This document shows positions 21,966-32,175 of a DNA stretch of 64,000 bases, one piece after another. Both the position numbers and the translations under genes were made by a program. Where the stretch lies: NCBI RefSeq assembly GCF_052857255.1, contig NC_135500.1, positions 51,547,272 through 51,611,271 on the forward strand, given 5' to 3'. Every line of letters begins with the position of its first letter. Within the stretch, counting starts at the first letter, position 1. The notes below the pieces were generated by a model. The model did no database searches, was not told the DNA's origin, and saw only the letters and a list, made by a program, of their open reading frames with translations. The stretch is from Amblyomma americanum (Eukaryota; Arthropoda; Arachnida; Ixodida; Ixodidae).

Positions 21966-23516
21966 TTAGGAGATGTGTTCGCTGTCGGAGTAGTCTTCGG
22001 AAACGTCACTTCGGAACGACTCACGTGTGGCTAGAAGATGTCGGTTGCGTCGAAGTAACTGGTTGTCCTCTGTAAGGACACGATATGACCTTGGCGCTAC
22101 CCGGTCCATGACTCGTGCCTTGCGATCCCAGACGTCCCCTCGTACTCTCACCACCGCATCTTTCTTCAAATCGGGCAGAGGTTTCCCTTTAGAAGACCTT
22201 CGATGGCGTCGTTGGCGCATAGCCAACTGTCGACTGAGGCAGGGCATGAAGTCCGGCAGCCTCCGGCCCTGGAGTAGTTCTCCTGGGGACCGGCCCTCGT
22301 CCAGTGGAGTTGCGCGATAGCCGAGCAGACCCCCAACCAGAAGTCCTCCTTCATTTCACCTGTTTTCTTCATGATTCTTTTCACGATTTGTACTCCTCTT
22401 TCGGCGAGACCATTGGACTGGGGGAATCTCGGGCTCGACGTCACATGCGTGAAGTTATATCTGGATGCGAACAAAGCAAACTCATAAGATGAAAACTGCG
22501 GACCAGTCGGTACAAACTTCTAATGGAATTTCATATCTTGCAAAAACTGAGCTGTGTTTACTTATAACAGTGCCTGACGTTGTGTCAACAAGTTTTTCTA
22601 CTTCAGGAAAATTTGAAAAAGCATCAAACCCACACAAGTAGGAGCTCCCGCCATACATAAATAGGTCAACACCGACTCTGTACCACGCATGGTCTGTCGT
22701 TGGCCTGAGTACCAGTGGTTCGCTTTGTTGCTTGTATGCGTATTTTTGACCCACTGCGCAACTTTTAACCATATTTTCGATGTCCCCGTTCAATCCAGGC
22801 CAGAATACCAAGCGACGGGCTCTTGCCTTGCACTTATTTATGCCTAAGTGACCCTCATGAATGCGACTGAGGATTTCCGCCCTCATGATCTTCGGGATGA
22901 CTACTTTTGTTCCCTTCATCACTATTCCGCGAACTTCTGATAGCTCTGGGCAGAATGGTTTCATCCATCCTTTGATTTCTTCTCCATTCCTTAAGCAGCG
23001 CAACACCGTTTGCAAGTCAGGATCGTTGGCGGTTGCTTCAGCGAGTCGATCAAACATTTTCTTGCTTACCAGCTCTGAGGTGACGCCAACTGCATGAACG
23101 TCGACGTCATCCGTGAAGTCATCCGCGCCGCTTGGCCCGACCGGCGACGTTCTAAATAGCATATCGGCCAGGAACAGTTGTTTTCCTGGGACAAAGCGAA
23201 GGACGTAGAAAAAAACGCTGCAGTCCTGGTGGCATTTCCAAATTGGTTTTCGAAACGATAGCTATCAGTGGTTTGTGGTCAGTACGACGAACTTGCGGCC
23301 GTAAACAAAGTGAAAAAATTTCTCGCACCCGAAAGTGATGGCCATTGTCTCTTTCTCCTCTGCCAGATGCGGTATGTACTTCCAAAAATAGTTGACTACG
23401 CCAAGCATTATGTGGACTCGTGCTTTGTCCGTTGGGAGCGGCATTTTGCTTAATGGGGCAGTCATTGCAGGATTAGGTCTTATTCCGTGCTGGTTTATGA
23501 CGGCTCCCAAAAGCAC
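21966..23516 (-). pseudogene. Gypsy pol remnant: RT end, RNase H, integrase
   Basis: Pol of a K02A2.6/mag-like Ty3/gypsy element, read from 23516 leftwards. RT end: LGAVINQHGIRPNPAMTAPL and GVVNYFWKYIPHLAEE. RNase H: FGCEKFFHFVYGRKFVVLT and DHKPLIAI. Integrase: GHLGINKCKARARRLVFWPG, with the second zinc-finger pair lost (SCAVGQKYA), and core residues DLFMYGGSSYL and YEIPLEVCTD. A frame break near 22480 precedes PRFPQSNGLAERGVQIVK with the catalytic Glu. The C-terminal region runs to about 21966. Stops or frameshifts separate the parts. All sequence upstream of the RT end is missing and replaced by the 28S fragment. Confidence 0.8.
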
Positions 23517-23565
23517 TACCACAGGGATAACTGGCTTGTGGCGGTCAAACGTTCATAGCGACGTC

Positions 23566-23603
<38 letters not shown>

Positions 23604-23663
23604 CGAAGCAGAATTCGCCAAGCGTTGGATTGTTCACCCACTAATAGGGAACGTGAGCTGGGG

Positions 23664-23695
<32 letters not shown>
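23517..23695 (+). rRNA. 28S rRNA fragment, about 179 bp (not functional)
   Basis: TACCACAGGGATAACTGGC, GTTCATAGCGACGTCGCTTTTTGATCCTTCGATGTCGGCTC, ATTGTTCACCCACTAATAGG and GTCGTGAGACAGGTTAGTTTTACCC are almost exactly the conserved large-subunit rRNA sequence around the peptidyl transferase centre (helices of the 2450-2650 region in E. coli numbering, from general knowledge). About five substitutions are visible, for example GCGGTCAAACG for GCGGCCAAGCG. The fragment lies between the PBS and the pol of the gypsy element, in antisense to that element. No rRNA gene continues on either side. Confidence 0.9.
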
Positions 23696-23709
23696 AATTT
23701 TTGACACCG

Positions 23710-23860
23710 TGTTCCGGCGTCCAGCAATGAAAATACAGCGTGGAAGCAACAAGAAGAACGTTTATTTGTGATCGCTTGCCGAATATACAGCGTAGGCGAT
23801 AGCCGAGTGATAACATGGTTATGCGAGGCAGAGGGCCCGTGCAAAGAGCACATCCGCAAC
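23710..23860 (-). repeat. 5' LTR of the small gypsy element
   Basis: Pairs with 21638-21791. It begins TGTTCCGGCGTCCAGC on the + strand and ends ATCCGCAAC. The presumed PBS (23696-23709) and the 28S fragment follow in element orientation. Confidence 0.8.
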
Positions 23861-24104
23861 TGAGACAGACATTAGCAACCTTAGACTCATCTCGCTCACG
23901 TCGTGTCTAGATAAAGCCATGGAGCACGTGATTCTAAACAGACTGAGCGCCTACGTAAAATCTAAGGTCTGAAGAATTCTCGTCTGGTCGGGTAGTAACT
24001 CATTTCAACAGAAAAAAAAGGAAGACGCCGACGAAAGGTTTTTATCCAAAACAAGACGTTTCGGCATACATACGGAACCCTTGTTCATTTGCGTTACATG
24101 ACGC

Positions 24105-24282
24105 GTAGTTGTTTTTTACTTTTATCACTTTTTGTGAATAGCGTTATCGTATCTTCTCACCTGTTTTTTTGTGGTTTGCTGTACTTTACAATGTTTTTTG
24201 TTTATTTTTAACCTATTTTGTACAAAATTTTGTATTTGACCCCCCTTACACAATGCCTCTCCGGAGGCCTGTAAGGTATCTG

Positions 24283-24329
<47 letters not shown>

Positions 24330-24333
24330 AAAT
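24105..24333 (+). mobile_element. CR1-like LINE 3' tail inserted in the Penelope-like element
   Basis: The 3' end only: CCCCCCTTACACAATGCCTCTCCGGAGGCCTGTAAGGTATCTG, with a small hairpin, followed by about twelve AAAT units (24283-24331). Same layout as the LINE ends at 6.66 kb and 9.24 kb. It interrupts the 3' part of the Penelope-like element. Confidence 0.7.
24283..24331 (+). repeat. AAAT microsatellite (LINE tail)
   Basis: About twelve uninterrupted AAAT units form the 3' tail of the CR1-like LINE end described at 24105-24333. Confidence 0.9.
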
Positions 24334-26664
24334 AATTCTAGATCAACGACGCTTAAATGTGCTACAATAATCGCCCCAGGCATCTTGCGTAGGTTGGCGG
24401 CAGATTTCCGATGTTACGATTAGGTCTTTTTTCGGTAGTCTGAATCACCAAGAACTAGAGATACTGGAGTGGAAGCCAGTTCTTTTCCTTGGCAATGATA
24501 GAAGCCCTTTCTCAGCACATATCATGACCTGCCGATACGGCGTGCTCCGCAAGTGCGTTGGAAGTGACTTTCTTGCTCTTCACGTCCAACATATGCTCTT
24601 TCAGACGCCTTTCAAAATACCCTCTCTCGCCGATGTAAACGCTTAGCGTCTGACATATTCCACCCACAGTAGTAGGTTTCAGACGAGGCCTATCTGCCCA
24701 AGACATCAGGTGACATATCCAGAATGATACTCTCACATCCGGCCCAGTAAAAGCAACGCGTACCATACGTGGGCTAGATGTCAGCAAAGCCTTCGACAAT
24801 GTAGCGCATGCAGCCATTTTGAAGAGTTTAGCCCAAATGAACGCCTGAGCGCGTACGTACGATTATACGAGAATGTAAAAAGCTTTCTATGAGGTAGGAA
24901 AGCCACTGTGCATCTGTGCATTTTAAAAAGCGAAAAAATTACACTTGGAAAGAGAGGCACCCCGCAAGGGGCGGTTCTCTACACTTTCATGTTTAATGTG
25001 GCGATGAAAGACATACCCGCCAAATTGAATGATATATATGGCATCAAGCACGCGATCTATGCGTATGACACCACTATCCGGACGCATTAGGGCGCGGACG
25101 GCTTCATACAGGATGCCCTGCAGCAGGCAGTCGACACAGTCTAAGAATACGTCCAAATTAAAGGTCTAACATGCTCGCCGAGCAAATCTGTGCTACTCAT
25201 TATTCTCAACAAACACAAGGAGCCAAGAGTGGACCATAAACCTCACTCTCAACTGCAACAACATACCGCAGGTCAAGACTACCAGGGTACTTGGCATGCT
25301 GGTTCAAAACAATACGCAGAATACGGAGGCTATTCAGCAGCTGATAACAACGTCTAAATAGATTGACGGGCTGATTAAGCGAATCGCTATGAGGCACAGA
25401 GGCATGAAGGAGCCCGTCCTCTGTAGGCTCACACATGCATTTCTAATCAAAATCATATGCTCATTGCCGTATTATCTTATTCGACAGAAGGAAAGGGAGC
25501 AAAATGATAGCGTCATTCGTGGTGCTTGCAGCGCGGCAGTGGGTATACCCAGTTTTGCCAGCAATAACAAGGTACTACAACTTGGGGTCCATAATACCCT
25601 CGACGAGCTAATTGAGGCACATAAAACCGCTGAAAGAGAACTCCTGTCGGGAACGGACGCAGGGCGGTACATCCTAGGCAAGCTTAGCCTTCGGCCTGTT
25701 GACACGGCAACTGAACTCACAGCTTTCCCGAAGGCAGTCTCCTGATGATCAAGGTCAAACCTCTAGCCAAAAACATGCTACCGGGACGACACGATGACAG
25801 ACGAATTGCTCGGGCGGAGGCTATAGAGAAACAGTATGCGATGACCTCTGTGCCTCATATGTGGACTCGGCCAATCAAGGCCCTGGCAGGTACACGGTCT
25901 GTGTGATTACGCCTCATTTCAATATGATCAACGTAGCGACAATTTTCGCCCCCTCCATGACAGACGCAGAGGAGGCAGCCATAGCACTTTCCATTAAGGA
26001 TCACCGCACAAAGACAGTCATTAGTGACCCAAAATACGCGATCATCGGCTATCAAAGGGGCAGAGCGGGTAAACTCATCGCGTCCCAACTCATAAATTAC
26101 ACACCTTCATCCACCATCGACATTGCATGGAGGCCGGCCCACTCCGGCTGCTCAAGAAACGAGAAGGCGGACGAATATGCCGAGGGCTAACCAACCGAGC
26201 CGTCTTCACGAATAAGCCGCCGGCAGAGCCACCCACCACATACAACGAGGTAACAAACATATATAGAGAAACAGACACCTTTACTTACGCCCACACCCAG
26301 AGCTTACCAGAGCAGAAGCCACAGCTTTCGAAGAGCTCAGACAAAAAGTCTTATGAGCCCATATCGATTGGCCTTAATTATAAAAGGTGAAGTTAATCTT
26401 ATTTGTCAAATTTGTGACAAGAACCTTAAAGCAGAAGATGACCATATTCCGTGGGGATCCGAGAGAAATCCACCCCCCGGAAAGCTCTTGCCATATAACT
26501 CAGCTGATAGCTGGGATAAGATCATACGCAGTGAAGACACACTTGTACAAGCCAACATCGCAGATTGGATCCTCGATGTCACGCCTTCATGGAGGCCACC
26601 TGGTGCGAAAGTGGGCTAACGACGACAGAAAAGACTAATAAAGTTTATTCCTCCCCCTTCGTCG

Positions 26665-27735
26665 TCCGTTCGGCGCGACGCCTTTTCCGTTCAGGCAGAC
26701 AGACACGAGGCTCTATATTTTGCGAAGCTTAGGCAGACAGGGCGACGACCCTTCAGTTCAGGTGATTATACCTAGAGATGCGCGAACGCATTCGAGTCAG
26801 ACCTATCCCCAAGAACATGCAAGATGACCGTCAAGAAAGCTGGAGGAAGGCCAGGGCGAAGACGTTAACCAAACAGCATCGAGGGTACGATAGTGCCGTG
26901 TTTGTTGATGCGGCACATTATAACATTACAGGCAAAGACGCTTTCGCTGTGAGCGCGGTGGGCATCTCCCGCAGGTTAGCGGCTACGGTGGTCACGGACC
27001 GAGTGGAAGAGGCCGAAGAGGCTGCAATAGCACTAGGGATCGTTCAGGAAGGCACCAGCACAATTCTCAGTGATTCCAAAACGGCCATTTGCAACTTCGC
27101 GAGGGGACCTGTTTCCGCCACTGCATACATAATTATTCGTAACATGCCAAAAGATAGGAAGGAAGAGGATCTGATGTGAGCTCCGGCCCACGCTGGCGTT
27201 CCAGAGAACGAGGCCGCTCACTAATATGCCCGAGGTTTTTTCAGCTCAGCAGGTGACGGGGTCTCGGACCCGGATGTCCCCAGGGGCGAGACGCTACTTT
27301 CATATCATTCCATAACCAATTATTACAGGGAGCTTAAAGCGAGCCTGCCTGCTCCGCACGTTTCGCTCAGCCGCGAACAGGCTACCACGTGGAGGCGACT
27401 GCAAGCGCGGTCGCGGCCAAACCCGTGGACGTATTGCAATATCTTTCCTGATTTTGTAAATCCGTATTGCCAGCTGTGCGGCGAGCCTGCCACCTTAAAC
27501 TACATAATCTGGGACTTCAAGGAGGATCCGCCTCCGGCAGATCTAGTCACATGTCCACGCTTGAAAAATTGGAAGTTGTCCTCGCCAGCCACGACCCGGA
27601 CGTTCAGTCCCGGGCCACGGCAAGAGCACAGGAGGTCGCCGGCAGACTTAAACTGCCGGCCACCTGGAGCGGCTGAAGTGACCGAAGAATATAACCATCT
27701 TCGTGGCAATAAAATTTTCTCTCTCTCTCTCTCCT
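26665..27735 (+). pseudogene. Second I-clade LINE, RNase H and 3' end
   Basis: 5'-truncated copy of another I-clade LINE. It begins in the linker before RNase H (MRERIRVRPIPKNM, RKARAKTLTKQHRG). It then shows RNase H with VFVDAAHY, EEAEEAAIALGI, ILSDSKTAICNF and a remnant of the last acidic block. A C-terminal cysteine-rich piece follows (YCQLCGEPATLNYIIW). In-frame stops occur in the last RNase H motif. The 3' end is GGCAATAAAATTTTC followed by a (TC)n run. It lies directly after the end of the first LINE, so it is a separate insertion. Confidence 0.75.
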
Positions 27736-27769
27736 CCGCTCGAAAATTTAAGGAAAGGAAATGACGCTT

Positions 27770-27905
27770 GTCTCACATAACGCGGTGGACACCCGAACCG
27801 CACCAAAAAGAAAGAAAAATGAAATTAAAATAGGTTCTAAACCAAGGCAATGACCCCTGTCTCACATATCTCGTTGAACACCCGAACCACGCTTGATTGA
27901 CAGCT
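27770..27905 (-). repeat. Two partial tRNA-SINE 3' bodies
   Basis: GGAAAGGAAATGACGCTTGTCTCACATAACGCGGTGGACACCCGAACC and a second run from about 27838 (CAATGACCCCTGTCTCACATATC...TGAACACCCGAACC) repeat the 3' body of the SINE at 27.98-28.28 kb. They are fragments without the tRNA-like head. Confidence 0.6.
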
Positions 27906-27984
27906 ATAGTGTGACATATTTCGCGTACGGACGGATGGGAGGACAACGATGAGTCATTAAAGGCTTTCTGTATTAAAAAATGGT

Positions 27985-28280
27985 TTTTGAGGAAAGGAAT
28001 TGGCGCAGTAATTGTCTCACATCTCAGTGGACACGCGGTTTGCGTCGTAAGGGAAGGGATAAAGGAGGGAGTGAGAGAAGAAAGGAAGATGTGCCGTAGT
28101 AGGGGGCTCCGGAATAATTTAAACACCTGGGAATCTTAATCGTCCACGTGTATTTCACAACACACGGACGCCTTTGCAATTCACCTCCATCGAAACGCAG
28201 CAGCCGCGGCCGGGTTCGAACCCGGGGACTCCGGATCAGTAGCCGAGCGCCTTAGCCGCTGAGCCACTGCGCTGCGATCA
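27985..28280 (-). repeat. tRNA-derived SINE, nearly complete
   Basis: The minus strand begins with a tRNA-like head: CAGTGGCTCAGCGGCTAAGGCGC (A-box region), then GGGTTCGAACCC (perfect B box, about 28213-28224). A non-tRNA body follows (ACGTGGACGATTAAGATTCCCAGG, then CCTTTATCCCTTCCCTTACG). It ends in CAATTCCTTTCCTCAAAAACCA. The internal A and B boxes would be the RNA polymerase III promoter. It is mobilised by LINE machinery (family knowledge). Related pieces occur at 27.8, 36.4 and 38.5 kb. Confidence 0.8.
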
Positions 28281-28860
28281 CAGGCTACTAGGGTTCTGAA
28301 ACAGACCGATCTGTAGTGTTCTGAGGCTCATGCTTATAGGCTGATATGAGGGCTTTAAATTTACTAGTGACTACACGCTGACCAAGCACCTGGCGACCAT
28401 CTAGGTGCACAACAGAGTCCGCGCTCTAAGGAGGTTGAAACAGGCGAGGAATGAGCTCATATAAACAAGAGAGGAAAGCGAGGTACCGACGTTAGTTTGG
28501 AGTGCAACGAATGTCGTTTGTTTGTGCGCCCTTACACGATCCGGTCTGCAACTGCTCTAATATACCTGTTCTGCAAAAAGAAGACAACTGCGTGAAGTTT
28601 ATTTGCTTCTTTGTCAGGAATGATTGCCGCAGAACAAAAAAGAGTGGATATGGATGAAAAGCCAGCGTTAATGCCAAAATGCAGTGAAGAAAATGCAAGA
28701 CAAAGGCAGGCCAAAGCTTTGTATTTAATGCTGTGCTTCCCGTCACTTCGCGTAGGATTAAAACTGCAAGAATGTGAACAGTTTGCATGCATTTATTTAT
28801 TTCTTTACAAATACATGCTGCTAATCCCATTTGGGATTACAGCAGGAGGCAGTATTTATT

Positions 28861-29640
28861 GATTTATTTGCGATACCTGAAATGCCCCTGTGCAGGGGCA
28901 TTACAAGTTGAGTTAACAAGCCAACGCTCTAGAACTAACAAGAAAATTCAACTGGTCAGCATGTTAACGAAAACAACAAATGGTAAAACACAAATACAGC
29001 AAAGCTATATGAAATTGCATATGAAATATGGCTACTGTCAGTAGCATTATACAAAGAATCACCAAATATGACACAAAATGCTGGTTATTAGAATATACAC
29101 AGAGGCAGTTACAATAAATATTTTCAACATACAATGCAAAGACCTCAGCTTATTGATAGTTTTTGCACAGCTCTAATGATAGAATAAGAAATTTAGCCAT
29201 GGAAAAGATTTCTTAGGGAAGGGCCAAATATTAGCGGAACAGAAGCGTTGGAGAAATCATTACATAGCAGTACGACCTACTGTAAGCTCCGTTATTAAAT
29301 TTTGCCAATGATGAACTATTAGTATTGGATGTGCTCAGGCTTTTCTCTTCTGTAATTTTTAGTCCGAAGAATGAATATTTAAAGCGCTCAGAATAGAAAT
29401 TATGGTGACTTACGCATATGAATGTTTATGACGCGTTGGTCTTGCTTCAAAATGTTGGTATCCTCTCGCATAAGTATATCAATTCTTTAAAGTAGTGGAT
29501 AAATAGCTTACTTAGGCAATATCCATATACGAAAGGCGAATGTTCGGGCGGCCGGAGATACAAGAAGCCTGCTACTAAGTGAAGACAGTAGCTAACTCTA
29601 ACTGCAAAGCAGTATATGAGCAGTCCCAGGCTCTGCCACA
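28861..29640 (-). mobile_element. CR1-like LINE 3' UTR (probable)
   Basis: On the minus strand the end reads TAATGCCCCTGCACAGGGGCATTTCAGGTATCGCAAATAAATCAATAAATA, a hairpin followed by AAATAAAT, like the CR1-type ends elsewhere in this window. Upstream is AT-rich without a clear protein, so its length is uncertain. Confidence 0.45.
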
Positions 29641-29754
29641 CCGACTACCAAACGAATAAACTGTTTTCTATTTGCTTTTTTTTATTCTATGCGCGTGACT
29701 ATATGTACGCTGTTTTATTTCGTCGTGCCTTTCAAGTTTTCTCATATCTAGGAA

Positions 29755-30140
29755 AAGGGTTCAACTTAAATTAAGATCCACGCCGCGAACTATGGACAGA
29801 AAAATAATAGGTGTAACGTTAAGAGACCGAAAGCGGGCAGAGTGGGTGAGAGAACAAACGGCGGTTAATGGCATCCTAGTCGGAATCAAGGGGAAGAAAT
29901 GAGCTGGGGAAGGAAATGTAATGCGAAGGAAAGATAAGCGCTTGTCATCAAAGCTAACGGAGTAGTTTCCAAGAAAAGGCAAGTGTTGTAAAGGTCAGCA
30001 GAAATTTAGGTTGGCGGATGCTATTGAGAAGTTTGTGGGGACACGGTGGATGCAGCTGGCAAAAAACAGGGTTAATTGGAGAGACATAGGTGAACCCTGC
30101 AGTAGGCGTAGCCAGGCAGATGATGATGATGATATTATTT
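29755..30140 (+). pseudogene. RTE-like LINE 3' end
   Basis: The + strand encodes the C-terminal tail of RTE-type LINE polyproteins: MDRKIIGVTLRDRKRAEWVR, EQTAVNGI, and further on TRWMQLAKNRVNWRDIGEP. It ends in ADDDDD from a (GAT)n tail. One stop and a shift interrupt it. The reverse transcriptase core is absent, so the copy is strongly 5'-truncated. Confidence 0.65.
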
Positions 30141-30589
30141 TAATTAGGTAGTTACCAGTCTTCTCTCAAGCGGCCTGTGTTTCTCACATTTTCGCAATGC
30201 AGAAGGCACTACTTCCAAATTCTAGAACTTCAAGACCTATATGAAGTTTGTGTTGCCTGAGAATTGCAGGCTTATTCATCCTCCCTTTGTATTTAAAACC
30301 TTTAAAAGCGGCTTTATTCATGCTCTATAAAACGTAGCCATTTAAACAAACGGGAGAAATATCAACAAATCAAATAAAGAAATCGCGTGTGAAATCAGCG
30401 ACAGCACTAGTAAAGAAATATTGGTTAGTACCATCCGATTGTAGCTCTTTAGGAATAACTGACTGCTCCTTTGCATGGTACACGTTCGAAGACTGTCCAA
30501 AATATAATTCCCTTCTTTTTTTCCCGCACGCACTGTTTATTAAAAAATTCATGAATATAACAAAGTATACAGCCTCATATATGCCTTTA

Positions 30590-32110
30590 AATTTTAATCT
30601 AATCATCTCCATCAACACGTACGAATTTGCACCGCCAGTGATAAAGGACATGCATGCCTGTTTTGTACCAATGTTTTTCCGTGTGGCGAAGCGATGTCTT
30701 TACGTCGCGAATGACGCTCTGGTCGTCCTGAAATCCGGATACGCAAAGCACAACACTTAGCGGCCAGAATAGATTAAAATCAGATGGTGCAAAGTCAGGA
30801 CTGTAAGGGAATGGGGCAGTACAGTCCAGCCTAATTTGGCGACCGCTTCTTTCATTTTCAGCGTTGTGCGAGGGCGTCCGCTATCGTGATGGAGAGGGAT
30901 CTCCCTCGCACCCTTGTTACTACAGAAACGCTGGTAACGCAGCTTTAGTTTCTGCACGGCTTTGATGCGAATTTGAGAATGTACTTTCTTGTTCTTACGC
31001 AGCTTATCCAAAAGAGTAATTACATCAATCTCACAAAATACAGTGGTTAACACTTTTCCGGCCAACTAAGGCCCGTTTCACATGCAGCGCGCACCGAGCG
31101 AATTCGGTCGGTCAGTGTAACACTCAAGGTTGCCCGATGTTCACATCGGCGACCCATAGATATATGCAACAAAAAAGCTACGCATTATCTTGATGATGCT
31201 AGAAACACAGTTATATCAGGTGCAAGGTAATGTTTGTATGCTTTGATTAGAACAAACATTTTCGTTTCCGCCGCGGTAAAAGCTCTCACAAGACTCCACG
31301 TCGCACGCCATCTCGGCGCTCTCATTGTTCAGTCGCAGACCAATCACATTGGCGCTACGACTGTATTCGAGTCGGACGGAAACCTGCGGCACACCGCCGG
31401 CGGTTAGACCACCGGCCCTCCCCAAACGCAAACCGACAAATTCGCAGCGTCACAAGCGAAAGTGGCATGCATTTGAAATGCGCCTCAGCTGCCTTGAACG
31501 TTATTGTTCTTGGCGAACTAGGATGTCACCATTACATCGCCTCGATTGTGTTTTGTTTCCGCTCAACGTGACCAAATCAGGATTCATTAGCGGTCACTAT
31601 CCGAGACAAAAATTATCTTGTTCAGCATCGAAGCACTTCGCAGCTCCAAACAAATGACTTTTCTTTGCAGTCTGTGTTCACCTGTGAGGTTCCGTAGAAT
31701 TCACCCAGCGCAAACCCTGGGGTATCCCAGAATAACGATGATTCTTGCCGCACTTCCTTTGCTTACGGACAGCTGCTGAGCCGAAATACAAGCCGTAATG
31801 CGCCGGTCAGCACGGATGACGGTGTCGGCGCACTCCAGCGTCTCGGGACTGGCTGTAGTGGTAGGTCCCTCAGGCCGCGCTTGATCGTGTGAATCTGTTT
31901 CAGCACTTTCTGAAACTTTGACGCACTTGACTCAGATTCCACCGGTGCTTCTATCGGCCACAGGTTTACCATAGACAGCAAACAAACATTCATGACTAAG
32001 AGGAACATTTCGTCCTCAACAACAAGAAATTCAGTGACAGCTCGCTGTTTACAAAGGCCGTCACACACGACATCATTTTCTTGGACTGATAAAGCGGCGT
32101 CACCAGTGTG
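30590..32110 (-). pseudogene. Mariner transposase, split by a MITE
   Basis: Minus-strand mariner (Tc1/mariner, DD34D type). The N-terminal part starts near 32080 (QRAVTEFLVVEDE). The second helix-turn-helix is near 31840-31740 (VIRADRRITACISAQQLSVSKGSAARII, read with frame changes). The first catalytic block is IVTANES near 31560, with Asn in place of the usual Asp. After the inserted MITE, the gene resumes at LAGKVLTTVF (31075). Then come LHHDSGRP with the second Asp, and PYSPDFAPSDFNLFWPL with the third. The C-terminus WYKTGMHVLYHWRCKFV lies near 30660. It is inactive through frameshifts and the changed Asp. Confidence 0.75.
31074..31487. mobile_element. MITE, about 0.41 kb, inside the mariner
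   Basis: The ends are inverted near-copies: AAGGCCCGTTTCACATGCAGC at the left and the complement GAGGCGCATTTCAAATGCATGC at the right. It has no coding capacity. The flanks TAA/CAG could be a worn 3-bp TWA duplication, which together with the GGCC-type end would fit PIF/Harbinger. That class assignment is inference. Removal brings the two mariner parts together. Confidence 0.5.
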
Positions 32111-32175
32111 ATGGAGCTGAAAGTGGGCACGCATACTCGGAGGCATGCTTTTGCTGCTCTGTGAAGTTTGAGTTC

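Larger units (their letters stand above)
21638..23861 (-). mobile_element. Internally deleted Ty3/gypsy LTR element with 28S rRNA insert
   Basis: Element on the minus strand with short LTRs of 154 and 151 bp (21638-21791 and 23710-23860). It has a PBS-like CGGTGTCAAAAATT next to the right LTR, an antisense 28S rRNA fragment in place of gag, protease and most of the reverse transcriptase, and then a damaged pol. The flanks GACAC (21633-21637) and GAGAC (23862-23866) look like a 5-bp target duplication with one change. Removing the element restores the reading of the surrounding I-clade LINE. Confidence 0.75.
23973..24647 (-). mobile_element. 5'-truncated Penelope-like element (GIY-YIG part), with LINE tail inside
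   Basis: Inserted in the I-clade LINE and flanked by GTCTGA on both sides (23967-23972 and 24648-24653). The minus strand starts inside the GIY-YIG endonuclease at VYIGERGYFERRLKEHMLDV, then ALAEHAVSAGHDM, then IQTTEKRPNRNIGNLPPTYA. These are typical of the C-terminal endonuclease of Penelope-like elements, which cuts the target DNA. Its 3' UTR continues beyond the inserted LINE tail to AACAAGGGTTCCGTATG...CCGAAACGTCTTG near 24090-24050. Removal restores the LINE reading AYVKSK to PPTVVGF. Confidence 0.75.
21480..26660 (+). mobile_element. I-clade LINE, split by an LTR element and a Penelope-like element
   Basis: One degraded LINE is readable across three separate pieces. Reverse transcriptase fingers lie at about 21560-21637 (WKHAKVIFIPKPDKKLD) and continue at 23867-23972 (SNLRLISLTSC, then AMEHVILNRLSAYVKS). 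The palm resumes at about 24648 (VGFRRGLSAQD, GLDVSKAFDNVAHAAIL, RGTPQGAVL, then YAYDTTI where the family has YADDI). It runs on to a thumb region (HRGMKEPVL, LQLGVHNTLDELIEA) and an RNase H (about 25860-26190, YVDSANQ to RNEKADEYAEG). The 3' end is CQICDK...DDHIPWG, and the tail is AATAAAGTTTATTCC near 26640. Stops and frameshifts are scattered. The gaps are filled by the two inserts described separately. Confidence 0.8.

Noticed and set aside
23517..23695. A functional rRNA gene or R1/R2-type insertion site
   Set aside because: Only 179 bp are present, with substitutions, bounded by LTR-element sequence. The R2 target sequence is not included.
23990..24100. Hammerhead ribozyme in the Penelope-like end
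   Set aside because: CGAAACGTC is present on the minus strand, as in Penelope-associated hammerheads, but I could not find the CTGATGA core upstream in the right place.
28195..28280. A tRNA gene
   Set aside because: The A and B boxes are good, but the sequence continues into a SINE body found in three other places in the window. The cloverleaf was not convincing as a separate gene.
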